Shown: positions 28,510 to 37,484 of the stretch, one piece after another | Layout: every line of letters starts with the position of its first letter | How positions within the stretch are numbered: position 1 is the stretch's first letter | DNA from: Bacteroidia bacterium | GTDB lineage: Bacteria > Bacteroidota > Bacteroidia > Bacteroidales > Prolixibacteraceae | Reading direction: 5' to 3' | NCBI GenBank assembly: GCA_026391315.1 | Contig: JAPLDT010000099.1 | Span: 26,706-90,705, forward strand | Length of the DNA stretch: 64,000 nt | The notes under the pieces: model-generated | Seen by the model: the letters and a program-made list of their open reading frames with translations, nothing else | Told to the model about the DNA's origin: nothing | The model's database searches: none | Translations under genes and position numbers: made by a program

Positions 28510-31500
28510 ATGAAAATTAAACTGATTTTTCTTTCCCTATTAATTTTCTTGTCCATGGGAGCATGGGCACAGATAAAAATCACCGGCAAAGTTATGGACT
28601 CTGATAATTCAGAGACTTTGCCAGGGGTAAACGTTCTTGTTAAAGGCGACAAAGGTATTGCCACCGGTACGGTCACCGATGCAGAGGGCCGTTTTACCAT
28701 TACGGTTCCCACCGAACAGAGTACGCTTGTCTTTTCCTTTATCGGTTTCTTGCCACAGGAGGTTGTAGTTGGGAAGCAAACCTTTTTGAATATACAGCTA
28801 AAACTGATGGTAAAGGGACTGGACGAAGTAGTTGTTATCGGGTACGGAACGACCAAACGATCAAATCTTACCACGGCACAGACTACTATTACTGCGAAAG
28901 AAATTGAAAAAACAGTCAACACTACAATTGAACAAGCCCTTCAGGGAAGGACCGCAGGAGTATACGTTACGCAAAATACGGGTCAACCGGGTGGTGCCAT
29001 TTCGGTAAACATCAGGGGTGTCAATTCAATTAACGGCACCAATGAACCACTCTATGTGATCGACGGAGTACAAATACCGGGGCAATCCATATCGTTTGGT
29101 GCGACAAGCTCATCTAATCCGCTTTCCGGATTAAACCCATCGGATATCGAAGATTTTCAGGTATTGCAAGGTCCTTCAGCGACTGCACTCTTTGGTTCAC
29201 GTGCAACCAATGGCGTTATTTTAATCACAACCAAACGCGGGAAAGAGGGTTTTACAAACATATCTTATAACTTCCAATACAATATTCAAACACCGCCCAA
29301 GCATTTGAAAGTTATGGATCTGCCTGAATATGCCCAAATGGTCAAGGAATTTCATGCCATTCAGGGAGGAGCTACGCCTTCTGAATTCCTGGATCCATCG
29401 TTGTTAGGACCGGGAACAGATTGGCAGAAAGAATTATTCAACAATTCAGCCATGAAAAAACACCAGGTAAATATGAGCGGAGGGAACAATAAGACAACTT
29501 ATTATTTATCGGGTGAATATTTAACCCAGGATGGTGTGGCTGCCGGTTCAGGTTTTGACCGGTACAGTTTCAGGTTAAACCTCGACAACAAACCAAGGGA
29601 CTGGTTTAAAGTCGCAACAAGCCTGAACTTCAACCAAACCAAAGAAAACCTGACAACCAGCCAGGAGAACCTTATTTCAAACGGATTGCAGCTGACACCG
29701 CAGATTCCGGTTAAGAATCTGGATGGCACATGGGGAGGAGGCGACCTTACCAACGGAGCCAACTTATATGCACCGGTCAACCCGATCGCTATATCTAATT
29801 TAGTAACAAACAATAATTTAAGAAGGCAATTTGTCGGAAGTCTGAATCTGGATTTCATTCTTAATAAAAATTTGGTTTTCAGGACAGCCTTGAATACCAA
29901 CGTTGGCTATTCCAATGGAATTTATTATGTTCCCACTTATTCAATCGGATGGGCAAAAAATACAATAGCCACTTTATCTGATTCGAACGGAATGAATGCT
30001 TATTGGAACTGGAATCAAATGCTGGATTACAATAAATTGTTTGGAGATCATTCCCTTAACGTCAAATTGATCCATGAATCCCAATCATCCACATGGAAAA
30101 ATACAAGTTCAGGCAGGTCAGGTTTTCTTACCAGCGATATTCTGGACCTCAATGCGGGTGATCCCACAACTGCATCCAACTCAGGCGGCCAAGGCCAATG
30201 GGCGATGGAATCCTATCTCGGAATGCTGAACTACAACTACCGTGACCGTTACATCTTAGCCGGATCTGTCCGTCGCGACGGCTCCTCCAATTTTGGACCG
30301 GATAACCGTTGGGGAACTTTCCCTGCTATGTCAGTTGCATGGAGAATTTCAAAAGAAAATTTCTTTAAAGTTGCTGCAATCAATGAATTAAAGCTGCGCT
30401 TCGAAGTTGGAACAACCGGTAACCAGGGAGGTGGCGGCATCTATTCCCCAATGGCTACAGGTGCTACACAATGGGGTACCGGATTTTTACCAGCCCAGTA
30501 CAGTAATCCGGCATTAAAATGGGAGCAAACCACGACCGTCGATGGCGGTTTTAACCTCTCTCTGCTTAAGAACAGGATTCAGCTTGAATTCGACTATTTC
30601 CAAAAGAAAACCAGCAATCTTTTGATGTCCAACCCATTGCCCTATTACATGGGAACCAATGGTCAGGGGGCTGTTTCTTCACCAACAGTCAATATTGGTG
30701 CGCTGCAAAACAATGGTTGGGGGTTTACTATCATTACCACCAACATCAATACCAAAAATTTCAAGTGGGATTCAAATCTTAATATTTCAGGGGTAAAAAC
30801 AAAAATTACGAAATTCTATTCCGACGCGGCAATTGTCGACCGTACTTCCTGGTGGATGAACAGCTGGACCCAAAGATCAGTAGTAGGCATGGCGCCATGG
30901 CAGTTTCTGGGCTATATTGAAGAGGGCCTGTTCAAAACAGTCGATGAGATCAATAACAGTGCTGTACCCGTTGACAACAACGGCAAGAGGCTGCCTACCA
31001 ATGTTAACAACATTTGGGTTGGCGATGTTAAATACAGGGATATCAGCGGACCCGACGGAGTACCGGATGGGAAAATTGACATCAATGACCAGACATTCAT
31101 CGGAAATCCATGGCCTAAATTCTATGGCGGTTTCACCAATACATTCACTTACAAAGGTATAGAATGCAGCGTACTGTTAACTTTCACCTATGGGAATGAT
31201 ATTTACAACTATTTAGCCATGGTAAACTCAAATCCCAATAACATTAATCTCAGCCGTAACATGCTGATTACGGCGATGGATTACGCCAAACCAACTACCT
31301 TACCGGACGGATCGGTAGGATTGGCAAATCCTGAAACCAATGTTCCGAGACTTTCTTATGGTCCAAACGGAAATCAGTCAAGGTTCACATCCAAATGGGT
31401 AGTAGACGGATCGTTTTTGAGGGTTAAGAACATTTCTTTGGCTTATAATCTGCCTTCTTCATTACTTTCCAGGCAAAAAGTAGTCAACAATGTCAAAGTG

Positions 31501-31671
31501 ATGGTTAGCGCACAAAATATTGCCACCATTACCGGTTACAAAGGATATGATCCTGAAGTCGGTGCGTATGTAGGAAGGGATGCTAGTTCGGGTAACCAGG
31601 CACAGGGTGTTGACTATGGAAGGTATCCGCTTACACCTGTTTATACTTTTAATTTACTGATTAACTTTTAA
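28510..31671 (+). CDS. SusC-like TonB-dependent transporter (third pair)
   Basis: The 1053-aa protein has a signal peptide ending GAWAQ, a carboxypeptidase-regulatory-like domain (ITGKVMDSDNSETLPGVNVL), the TonB-box-like stretch LDEVVVIGYGTTKRSN, a standard plug (QVLQGPSATALFGSRATNGV) and a beta-barrel ending VYTFNLLINF. It is the first gene of a six-gene plus-strand run to 39.2 kb that includes a GH26, so it most likely imports mannan-type oligosaccharides. Confidence 0.95.
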   Translation: MKIKLIFLSLLIFLSMGAWAQIKITGKVMDSDNSETLPGVNVLVKGDKGIATGTVTDAEGRFTITVPTEQSTLVFSFIGFLPQEVVVGKQTFLNIQLKLMVKGLDEVVVIGYGTTKRSNLTTAQTTITAKEIEKTVNTTIEQALQGRTAGVYVTQNTGQPGGAISVNIRGVNSINGTNEPLYVIDGVQIPGQSISFGATSSSNPLSGLNPSDIEDFQVLQGPSATALFGSRATNGVILITTKRGKEGFTNISYNFQYNIQTPPKHLKVMDLPEYAQMVKEFHAIQGGATPSEFLDPSLLGPGTDWQKELFNNSAMKKHQVNMSGGNNKTTYYLSGEYLTQDGVAAGSGFDRYSFRLNLDNKPRDWFKVATSLNFNQTKENLTTSQENLISNGLQLTPQIPVKNLDGTWGGGDLTNGANLYAPVNPIAISNLVTNNNLRRQFVGSLNLDFILNKNLVFRTALNTNVGYSNGIYYVPTYSIGWAKNTIATLSDSNGMNAYWNWNQMLDYNKLFGDHSLNVKLIHESQSSTWKNTSSGRSGFLTSDILDLNAGDPTTASNSGGQGQWAMESYLGMLNYNYRDRYILAGSVRRDGSSNFGPDNRWGTFPAMSVAWRISKENFFKVAAINELKLRFEVGTTGNQGGGGIYSPMATGATQWGTGFLPAQYSNPALKWEQTTTVDGGFNLSLLKNRIQLEFDYFQKKTSNLLMSNPLPYYMGTNGQGAVSSPTVNIGALQNNGWGFTIITTNINTKNFKWDSNLNISGVKTKITKFYSDAAIVDRTSWWMNSWTQRSVVGMAPWQFLGYIEEGLFKTVDEINNSAVPVDNNGKRLPTNVNNIWVGDVKYRDISGPDGVPDGKIDINDQTFIGNPWPKFYGGFTNTFTYKGIECSVLLTFTYGNDIYNYLAMVNSNPNNINLSRNMLITAMDYAKPTTLPDGSVGLANPETNVPRLSYGPNGNQSRFTSKWVVDGSFLRVKNISLAYNLPSSLLSRQKVVNNVKVMVSAQNIATITGYKGYDPEVGAYVGRDASSGNQAQGVDYGRYPLTPVYTFNLLINF

Positions 31672-31683
31672 ATAATTCGGAAT

Positions 31684-33363
31684 ATGAAAAATTTAAAACC
31701 TATATATTTAAGGATTGTGCCAATTCTTTCAATCCTTCTCTTGTTCGGTTGCTCCAAAGATTTTTTGAACAGGCCGCCCAAGGATTCGATTGTGGATGCA
31801 AACTTCTATAAAACAGATCAGGAAGTCCTGGCCTCTACATCTTTGCTTTACAACAAAGTATGGTTCGATTACAACGACAAAGCCACTTACAACCTTGGTG
31901 ATTTCAGGGCTGGGACTGCCTACTCGGCATACAACGACAGGGGTAACGTGTTGTTCAATACAACCGCTGAAAACGGAGAGAACAGTGCATCATGGAGGGC
32001 CTTCTTTATTGTGGTCGGACAGTCGAACCTTGCCATCAACAACATCAACACGTATGCCGGTTCAGGTGTTTCAGCAAAAATTAAAAATTTTGCCATTGCA
32101 GAAGCCAGGTTCATGAGAGCCGTTGCTTACCGGTATTTGGTTATGAACTGGGGAGACGTTCCGATCATCCAGAATAATCTGACTTTACTTTCCGACACCA
32201 CCATTCAAAGAAACACAGCCAAGAGTGTCTGGAAATTTATCACCAACGAGATGCGCGCGGCTGCCAATGATCTGCCTGAAACTCCTATCGCTGTCGGCAG
32301 GGTCACCAAATGGTCGGCAGAGGCGATGCTGGCAAGGTTTTACCTGGCCAGGGCCGGGGTAGAAGCAGTGGGAGGCGTGAGAAATCAGAGTTTCCTTGAC
32401 AGCGCGAAATACTATTCAGACCGGGTTATCAGGTTGAGCGGGGCCGCTTTGTTAAGCGACTATGCCAAACTCTTCACCTATCCGTACGATAACAACTCCG
32501 AATCACTTTTTGAACTTCAATGGATTTTCCTTCCGGGAGTCTGGGGTACCCAAAATTCTACCCAGGCATATCTTGCCTACAGCGCCGATATCTCCGAAGG
32601 CGATGGATGGGGAGGCGACAAAGGCGCCACCTTTTGGATGTTGAGTCAATATGAGGGTTTTTTGGCATTGGGCGATACTGTGCTCAAAGGCCGGACCCTG
32701 GACCAGAGATTGAAGGCAACTTTTATGTTACCAGGCGCTTATTATCCTGAAATCACCCAAACATTGAACGGTGTGAACCAAAAATTGATTTTCCCCAACA
32801 GTTCGGGTGATGTCAGTTTCTCCTCCATCAAAAAATATGTTTGCGGAAAAGCCGTGGATTTAGGCGGACAAGCCTCTTCACAGCGTTACCCGCAGGATAC
32901 CTATATGATGCGCCTTGCTGAAATGTACCTTACCTATGCTGAAGCCGTACTTGGGAACAATGCATCAACACCTGACGCAACAGCCCTGGCCTATTTTAAT
33001 TTAGTCCACACCAGGGCTGGATTGGCTGCAATTGCCGGCCCCCTTACCGCAGATATCATTTTCAAGGAAAGAATCATTGAATTTTCCATGGAAGGAATGG
33101 GATGGTACGATCTGGTAAGTCTCCACTATTACAATCCTGCCAAAGCCTATGCAATTCTTAATCAGCAGGATAGAGGTTTATTTAGGGTTATACCTGACGT
33201 TTTCCCGAATCCTACGCAATGGACAGTTCGTAAAACTGTATGGGCCACTACCGACAGAAAGATTAATGCCAATGACGGCAATTTCCTTCTTCCTATTCCT
33301 GCTGCAGAAATGAGCCAGGCTCCCAACTTAAGGAAACCTCCGGTAGATTATTTTAGCAAGTAA
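31684..33363 (+). CDS. SusD/RagB-like lipoprotein (third pair)
   Basis: This 559-aa protein starts with a lipoprotein signal (SILLLFGC) and the SusD N-terminal motif (DSIVDANFYKTDQEVLAS). The C-terminal family motif is recognisable but diverged (FKERIIEFSMEGMGWYDLVSL), with the usual LRRW replaced. It follows susC by 12 nt and forms the lid of that transporter. Its divergence from the two SusD proteins upstream suggests a different glycan. Confidence 0.93.
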   Translation: MKNLKPIYLRIVPILSILLLFGCSKDFLNRPPKDSIVDANFYKTDQEVLASTSLLYNKVWFDYNDKATYNLGDFRAGTAYSAYNDRGNVLFNTTAENGENSASWRAFFIVVGQSNLAINNINTYAGSGVSAKIKNFAIAEARFMRAVAYRYLVMNWGDVPIIQNNLTLLSDTTIQRNTAKSVWKFITNEMRAAANDLPETPIAVGRVTKWSAEAMLARFYLARAGVEAVGGVRNQSFLDSAKYYSDRVIRLSGAALLSDYAKLFTYPYDNNSESLFELQWIFLPGVWGTQNSTQAYLAYSADISEGDGWGGDKGATFWMLSQYEGFLALGDTVLKGRTLDQRLKATFMLPGAYYPEITQTLNGVNQKLIFPNSSGDVSFSSIKKYVCGKAVDLGGQASSQRYPQDTYMMRLAEMYLTYAEAVLGNNASTPDATALAYFNLVHTRAGLAAIAGPLTADIIFKERIIEFSMEGMGWYDLVSLHYYNPAKAYAILNQQDRGLFRVIPDVFPNPTQWTVRKTVWATTDRKINANDGNFLLPIPAAEMSQAPNLRKPPVDYFSK

Positions 33364-33393
33364 ACTCAAAAGCATTATTAACAAAATAGAGAT

Positions 33394-34554
33394 ATGAAAA
33401 AAATATATCAATTGATACCCCTCCTGCTAATGGCAGTTGTACTAACGGGAAATTTTTCATCCTGTACAAAGGAAAATACCGGTCCAAACGGCGGTGTGCC
33501 AAGTATCACTTATATCAGGGTTACTGAACCTATGAAATCTGATTCGTTGCTCGTGGGAGCTTACCAGGGTAACCTGATCGCTATCATGGGAGTGAATTTA
33601 CAGGATGCAAACCAGATATGGTTCAACGACCAGCGGGCTTCTTTGACGCCAACTTACATTACAAGTACAACTATTATGGTGAGTGTTCCTACTGTCATTC
33701 CTGAAGTGATTGACAACCAACTGAAGATCATTTTTGCCAACGGGGACACTTTAAAATACCCTTTTAAAGTATTGATCCCGGAGCCGGTTGTCTCCAACAT
33801 GACTAGTGAATATGTACTTGCCGGTGGAACAGCTACCATCAATGGCGATTACTTTTATAAACCGCTTTCGGTTACTTTCCAGGGAGGTTCTGTTGGCGAA
33901 ATCGTATCTGTGGAGCCAAAGATCATTAAAGTTAAAGTTCCTGCCGGTGCACAACCAGGCCAAATTACCGTCACCACAAATTTTGGTGTAACCAAATCAA
34001 ATTTCTGGTTCCGGGATAACAGGAATATATTCATCAGCAGCGATCCTTTTAGCGGTTGGTGGAATGCTTCATACGTTGTGAACTATCCGGGTACGACGCA
34101 AGTTCCTGCCATCAATGGAAATTACTTCCGTGTTACGAAGAAACTCGGTAGCTGGAGCTGGAATGAATTTGCCGGCGGTCCTGCTTCTGCAATGGGAGAT
34201 ATCAGCAAAAACATCCCTGATGAAGCCATTCTGAAGCCAGCTCTCTACAATTTTAAATTTGAGGTAAATACGGTAAAACCATACAACAACAGTATCATAT
34301 CATTTAACGTTGGCCTGAATTCTGAAGTTAACAGCGCCTACAAATGGAATCCTCCTTACGACACCAAAGGACAATGGCAAACTGTCGTCATTCCTTATGA
34401 AGAAGTAGTTGCCTCCTATGAAGCTGCAGGAGTAAAACTTTCTGTCAATCCTGCTGGTTATTGGACCAGGGTATTGTGCCAGGGTCCGGGCGATCTGGAT
34501 TGCGATATTGCATTCGACAATTTCAGGGTGGTTCTAAAAACGCTTAAGAAGTAA
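33394..34554 (+). CDS. IPT/TIG-domain surface glycan-binding lipoprotein (SGBP) A
   Basis: The 386-aa protein has a lipoprotein signal ending NFSSC and two immunoglobulin-like IPT/TIG domains (PSITYIRVTEPM.., VSNMTSEYVLAGGTATINGDYF). Its C-terminal region (about 210-386, WWNASYVVNYPG, DIAFDNFRVVLK) looks like a beta-sandwich glycan-binding domain. Such proteins extend the binding platform from the cell surface and are encoded directly after susD. Spacing is 30 nt after SusD. Confidence 0.85.
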   Translation: MKKIYQLIPLLLMAVVLTGNFSSCTKENTGPNGGVPSITYIRVTEPMKSDSLLVGAYQGNLIAIMGVNLQDANQIWFNDQRASLTPTYITSTTIMVSVPTVIPEVIDNQLKIIFANGDTLKYPFKVLIPEPVVSNMTSEYVLAGGTATINGDYFYKPLSVTFQGGSVGEIVSVEPKIIKVKVPAGAQPGQITVTTNFGVTKSNFWFRDNRNIFISSDPFSGWWNASYVVNYPGTTQVPAINGNYFRVTKKLGSWSWNEFAGGPASAMGDISKNIPDEAILKPALYNFKFEVNTVKPYNNSIISFNVGLNSEVNSAYKWNPPYDTKGQWQTVVIPYEEVVASYEAAGVKLSVNPAGYWTRVLCQGPGDLDCDIAFDNFRVVLKTLKK

Positions 34555-34580
34555 AAAAATAAATTTTATAACTTAAAAAA

Positions 34581-35870
34581 ATGAATATAAAATTCAACAT
34601 ACGCTTGCTTTGGTTGACTGGTATTGTACTGTCAATCGGATTGGCAACCAGCTCTTGTCAAAAGGATAATTCTGATGTAAATAACGGAATGGTTGAGTTG
34701 CTTAGTTTTGGCCCGTCCGGGGTGAAACTGGGCGATCAGATAACCTTTATAGGGAAAAACCTTGATAAAGTTACTACGATCGTATTGAAAGGTGATAGTG
34801 TGCAAAGTGCATCCTTCGTCAGTCAGAGTGCAGACAACATCGTGATTATCGTTCCGCAGAAAACCGAGCGGGGAGCCATAACCCTCAGAACTGCAAAGGA
34901 AAATATCGTTTCAAAAACAGTTTTAGACCTGCTGGTACCGGTTACGATAACATCCATCACACCATCTGTCCGTCCGGGTGATAATATTACCATTGCCGGA
35001 AATTACCTGAATTGGGTATCTGAAGTTTGGTTTACCAAAGATCTGGTAGTTAAAACTTTCGAAAGCAAATCGTTAACACAATTGGTGGTTAAAGTACCTA
35101 TTGATGCAAAATCAGGTCCCTTGGTAATGAATACGAAGGGTACAAAACCGTTATCACTTACTTCAGACAAAGATTTGATTGTTACATTACCGGCAATTAC
35201 CTCATTCGGTCCGATTCCAGTCGACATTGGCGCGAACCTTACTATCACCGGTACTAACCTTGATCTCACGAAAGAAGTAAGGGTAAAAGGCGCAACGGCG
35301 CCCATTACCACATTTGTAAGTAAATCAGCAACACAACTGGTTGTTAAAATTCCTCCGCTTACCACCAAAGGATTGATTACATTGGTAGCTTATTCAGGAG
35401 TTACTATCGATTCACAGCAAAAATTACTAATTGTTGGAGATCTTCCCGACCTCGCCCCTGTAAGTTATGCTTTCTATGAAGATGCCTTAATGAATGGATG
35501 GTCAGATTGGGGCTGGGGAGGTCCGAGGGATTTTAAAAATACTGAGAATGTTCGTGATGGGGACAAAGCAATTAAAGTTACCTGTGATGGCTCCTGGGGA
35601 GCATTATACCTGGGTGGTGGAAATGTTTCCCTAGCCACTTATACTGAATTTACCTTTGCTCTTTTCGGTAAACCAGGAACGAACGGTAAGGTTCTCAAAG
35701 TAGCTGCTAATTGGGGATCACAGTATGATATCGTTATTCAGGAAGGCAAGTGGGTAGAATATAAACTTACAAAGGCTAACCTTGGTAATCCCACGAAAAT
35801 AACTGATTTGGTCTTTCAGGAAGCTGGTTGGGCTGGTGTTTATTATATAGATCATATCGGATTGAGATAA
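34581..35870 (+). CDS. IPT/TIG-domain surface glycan-binding lipoprotein (SGBP) B
   Basis: The 429-aa protein has a lipoprotein signal (LATSSC) and three IPT/TIG repeats, each marked by a GxxLTITGxNL-like turn (GDQITFIGKNLDKV, GDNITIAGNYLNWV, GANLTITGTNLDLT). The C-terminal domain from about residue 295 (FYEDALMNGWSDWGWGG, VYYIDHIGLR) resembles a beta-sandwich carbohydrate-binding module. It shares layout with the preceding lipoprotein but has one more Ig-like spacer, consistent with stacked surface glycan-binding proteins of different reach. Confidence 0.85.
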   Translation: MNIKFNIRLLWLTGIVLSIGLATSSCQKDNSDVNNGMVELLSFGPSGVKLGDQITFIGKNLDKVTTIVLKGDSVQSASFVSQSADNIVIIVPQKTERGAITLRTAKENIVSKTVLDLLVPVTITSITPSVRPGDNITIAGNYLNWVSEVWFTKDLVVKTFESKSLTQLVVKVPIDAKSGPLVMNTKGTKPLSLTSDKDLIVTLPAITSFGPIPVDIGANLTITGTNLDLTKEVRVKGATAPITTFVSKSATQLVVKIPPLTTKGLITLVAYSGVTIDSQQKLLIVGDLPDLAPVSYAFYEDALMNGWSDWGWGGPRDFKNTENVRDGDKAIKVTCDGSWGALYLGGGNVSLATYTEFTFALFGKPGTNGKVLKVAANWGSQYDIVIQEGKWVEYKLTKANLGNPTKITDLVFQEAGWAGVYYIDHIGLR

Positions 35871-35921
35871 TTATCTGAAGAAATATTTATTTCGCTTCAG
35901 TCGATTATCTGAAACATTTAT

Positions 35922-35967
35922 AATTGGGGTTGTCTCAATCCAAAAGGAAATTGAGGCAGCCCCAATT
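35922..35967 (+). other. 18-bp RNA stem-loop between SGBP B and GH26 genes
   Basis: AATTGGGGTTGTCTCAAT pairs with ATTGAGGCAGCCCCAATT in plus-strand RNA, with two G-U pairs. The wobble pairs mean the hairpin is designed for the plus-strand transcript. It is followed by an A-run rather than a T-run, so it may act as an mRNA stabiliser or processing site that separates expression of the lipoproteins from the enzymes. Confidence 0.6.
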
Positions 35968-36020
35968 TCAAAAAAATAAGTAAATAATATTTAAAAATTG
36001 AATAGCAGATTTTACAAAAT

Positions 36021-37457
36021 ATGAAAATTTATTGCACCATCTTGTTTACAGCCATTGCTCTTTTTGCCTGTAAGAAAGATAAGGCCGAAATAAAAATCCC
36101 ACCTTCCCAAAGGTTGAAATTTGAAGCCGAAAATGGCGTTAGAAGAGGAAGCTTAAGTGTTTCATCTTCGTTAAGCGGTTTTTCAGGAACGGGTTATGTT
36201 GCTTCTTTCAGTAGTGCAAACGACAAACTCATTTTCAATGTAATTAATGATTTGGCAGGTGATTACAATTTATATATCGGCTATTCAACTTTGACTTTCG
36301 GTGCAGGTTCATGTATTATAACTATTAATAATTCAGAAACAGTTAATTTGAATCTTCCGGCCACAGGAAATGCATTTGCAGAAATTAAATTTGCCCGTTC
36401 AAATTTGTGGCAAAACCTAAATACTGTCTCCCTGACGCCGGGTGGAATAAAAAATTTTGCGGTTGACTATATTAGGATTGAACCATTTTCACCTGGAGTT
36501 GCTGCCTCCAATCTGGTAAATCCCAATCCGTCGCCCGAAGCGGTCAATCTGTACAATTACCTGAAACAGACTTATAGCAAAAGGATTCATTCAGGGGCAA
36601 CTGCCATCACATCCAGCATGGACGAAGAAAATTGGATATTCCAGCAAACCGGAAAGTATCCTGCGTTGGCCGGTTTTGATTTCATGAACCATACACGCAA
36701 TTATTCGTGGGAAAGAAAGGGCGATCTGGTGAAGAATGCGGTGACATGGTGGTCTCAAAACGGAATGGTGAACTGTCACTGGCATTGGCGTGATCCGCTC
36801 AAAAATAATGACGCATTTTATTCTATGGCAACAAGTTACAGTGAACGTACAACCTTTGATGTTTCAAAAATTTCGGATACCCTTTCGGTCGAATATGCTG
36901 CCATGATCATGGATATTGATACGGTAGCCAATTACCTACGTCAATTAAGGGATGCAAAAGTTCCTGTTCTTTGGCGTCCATTGCACGAAGCATCCGGCAA
37001 ATGGTTTTGGTGGGGCTACAAAGGCGCTGATGCAACTAAAACTTTATGGAAGGTAATGTATAACCGGCTGGTCAATCACCACAAATTGAATAACCTGATC
37101 TGGATTTGGACTTCAGACGTAAAATCGGATGATCTCAATTGGTATCCCGGAGATGAATATGTTGATATTTTAAGCATGGACATCTATCCAACCAATGGCG
37201 ATTTTAGCTCTCAGGTGACCAGTTTTAATCATCTAAAAACAGATTTTGAAGGTAGAAAAATGATCACGCTAAGCGAGAACGGATCAATTCCTGATCCCGA
37301 CAACCTGGTAACCGACAAAGCCGGATGGTTGTGGTTTATGCCCTGGTATGGCGATTATACCCGAAAATCAACGATTAATCCTATCACGCACTGGCAAAAA
37401 ATAATGAACCACAGTTATGTAATCACCCGGGATGAAATGCCAAACCTTAAAAATTAA
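36021..37457 (+). CDS. GH26 endo-beta-mannanase lipoprotein with N-terminal carbohydrate-binding module
   Basis: This 478-aa lipoprotein (signal ending LFACKK) has a CBM35/CBM6-like beta-sandwich (about 28-155: KFEAENG..., AVDYIRIEP) and a GH26 barrel. The acid/base glutamate lies in WRPLHEASGKWFWW (near 323) and the nucleophile in TLSENGS (near 419), both conserved in beta-mannanases. It would cleave beta-mannan at the cell surface for import by the SusCD pair. Its presence is the main reason to call the locus a mannan utilisation locus. Confidence 0.92.
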   Translation: MKIYCTILFTAIALFACKKDKAEIKIPPSQRLKFEAENGVRRGSLSVSSSLSGFSGTGYVASFSSANDKLIFNVINDLAGDYNLYIGYSTLTFGAGSCIITINNSETVNLNLPATGNAFAEIKFARSNLWQNLNTVSLTPGGIKNFAVDYIRIEPFSPGVAASNLVNPNPSPEAVNLYNYLKQTYSKRIHSGATAITSSMDEENWIFQQTGKYPALAGFDFMNHTRNYSWERKGDLVKNAVTWWSQNGMVNCHWHWRDPLKNNDAFYSMATSYSERTTFDVSKISDTLSVEYAAMIMDIDTVANYLRQLRDAKVPVLWRPLHEASGKWFWWGYKGADATKTLWKVMYNRLVNHHKLNNLIWIWTSDVKSDDLNWYPGDEYVDILSMDIYPTNGDFSSQVTSFNHLKTDFEGRKMITLSENGSIPDPDNLVTDKAGWLWFMPWYGDYTRKSTINPITHWQKIMNHSYVITRDEMPNLKN

Positions 37458-37484
37458 TTTACCTCATCAAATAACTGATTATCA

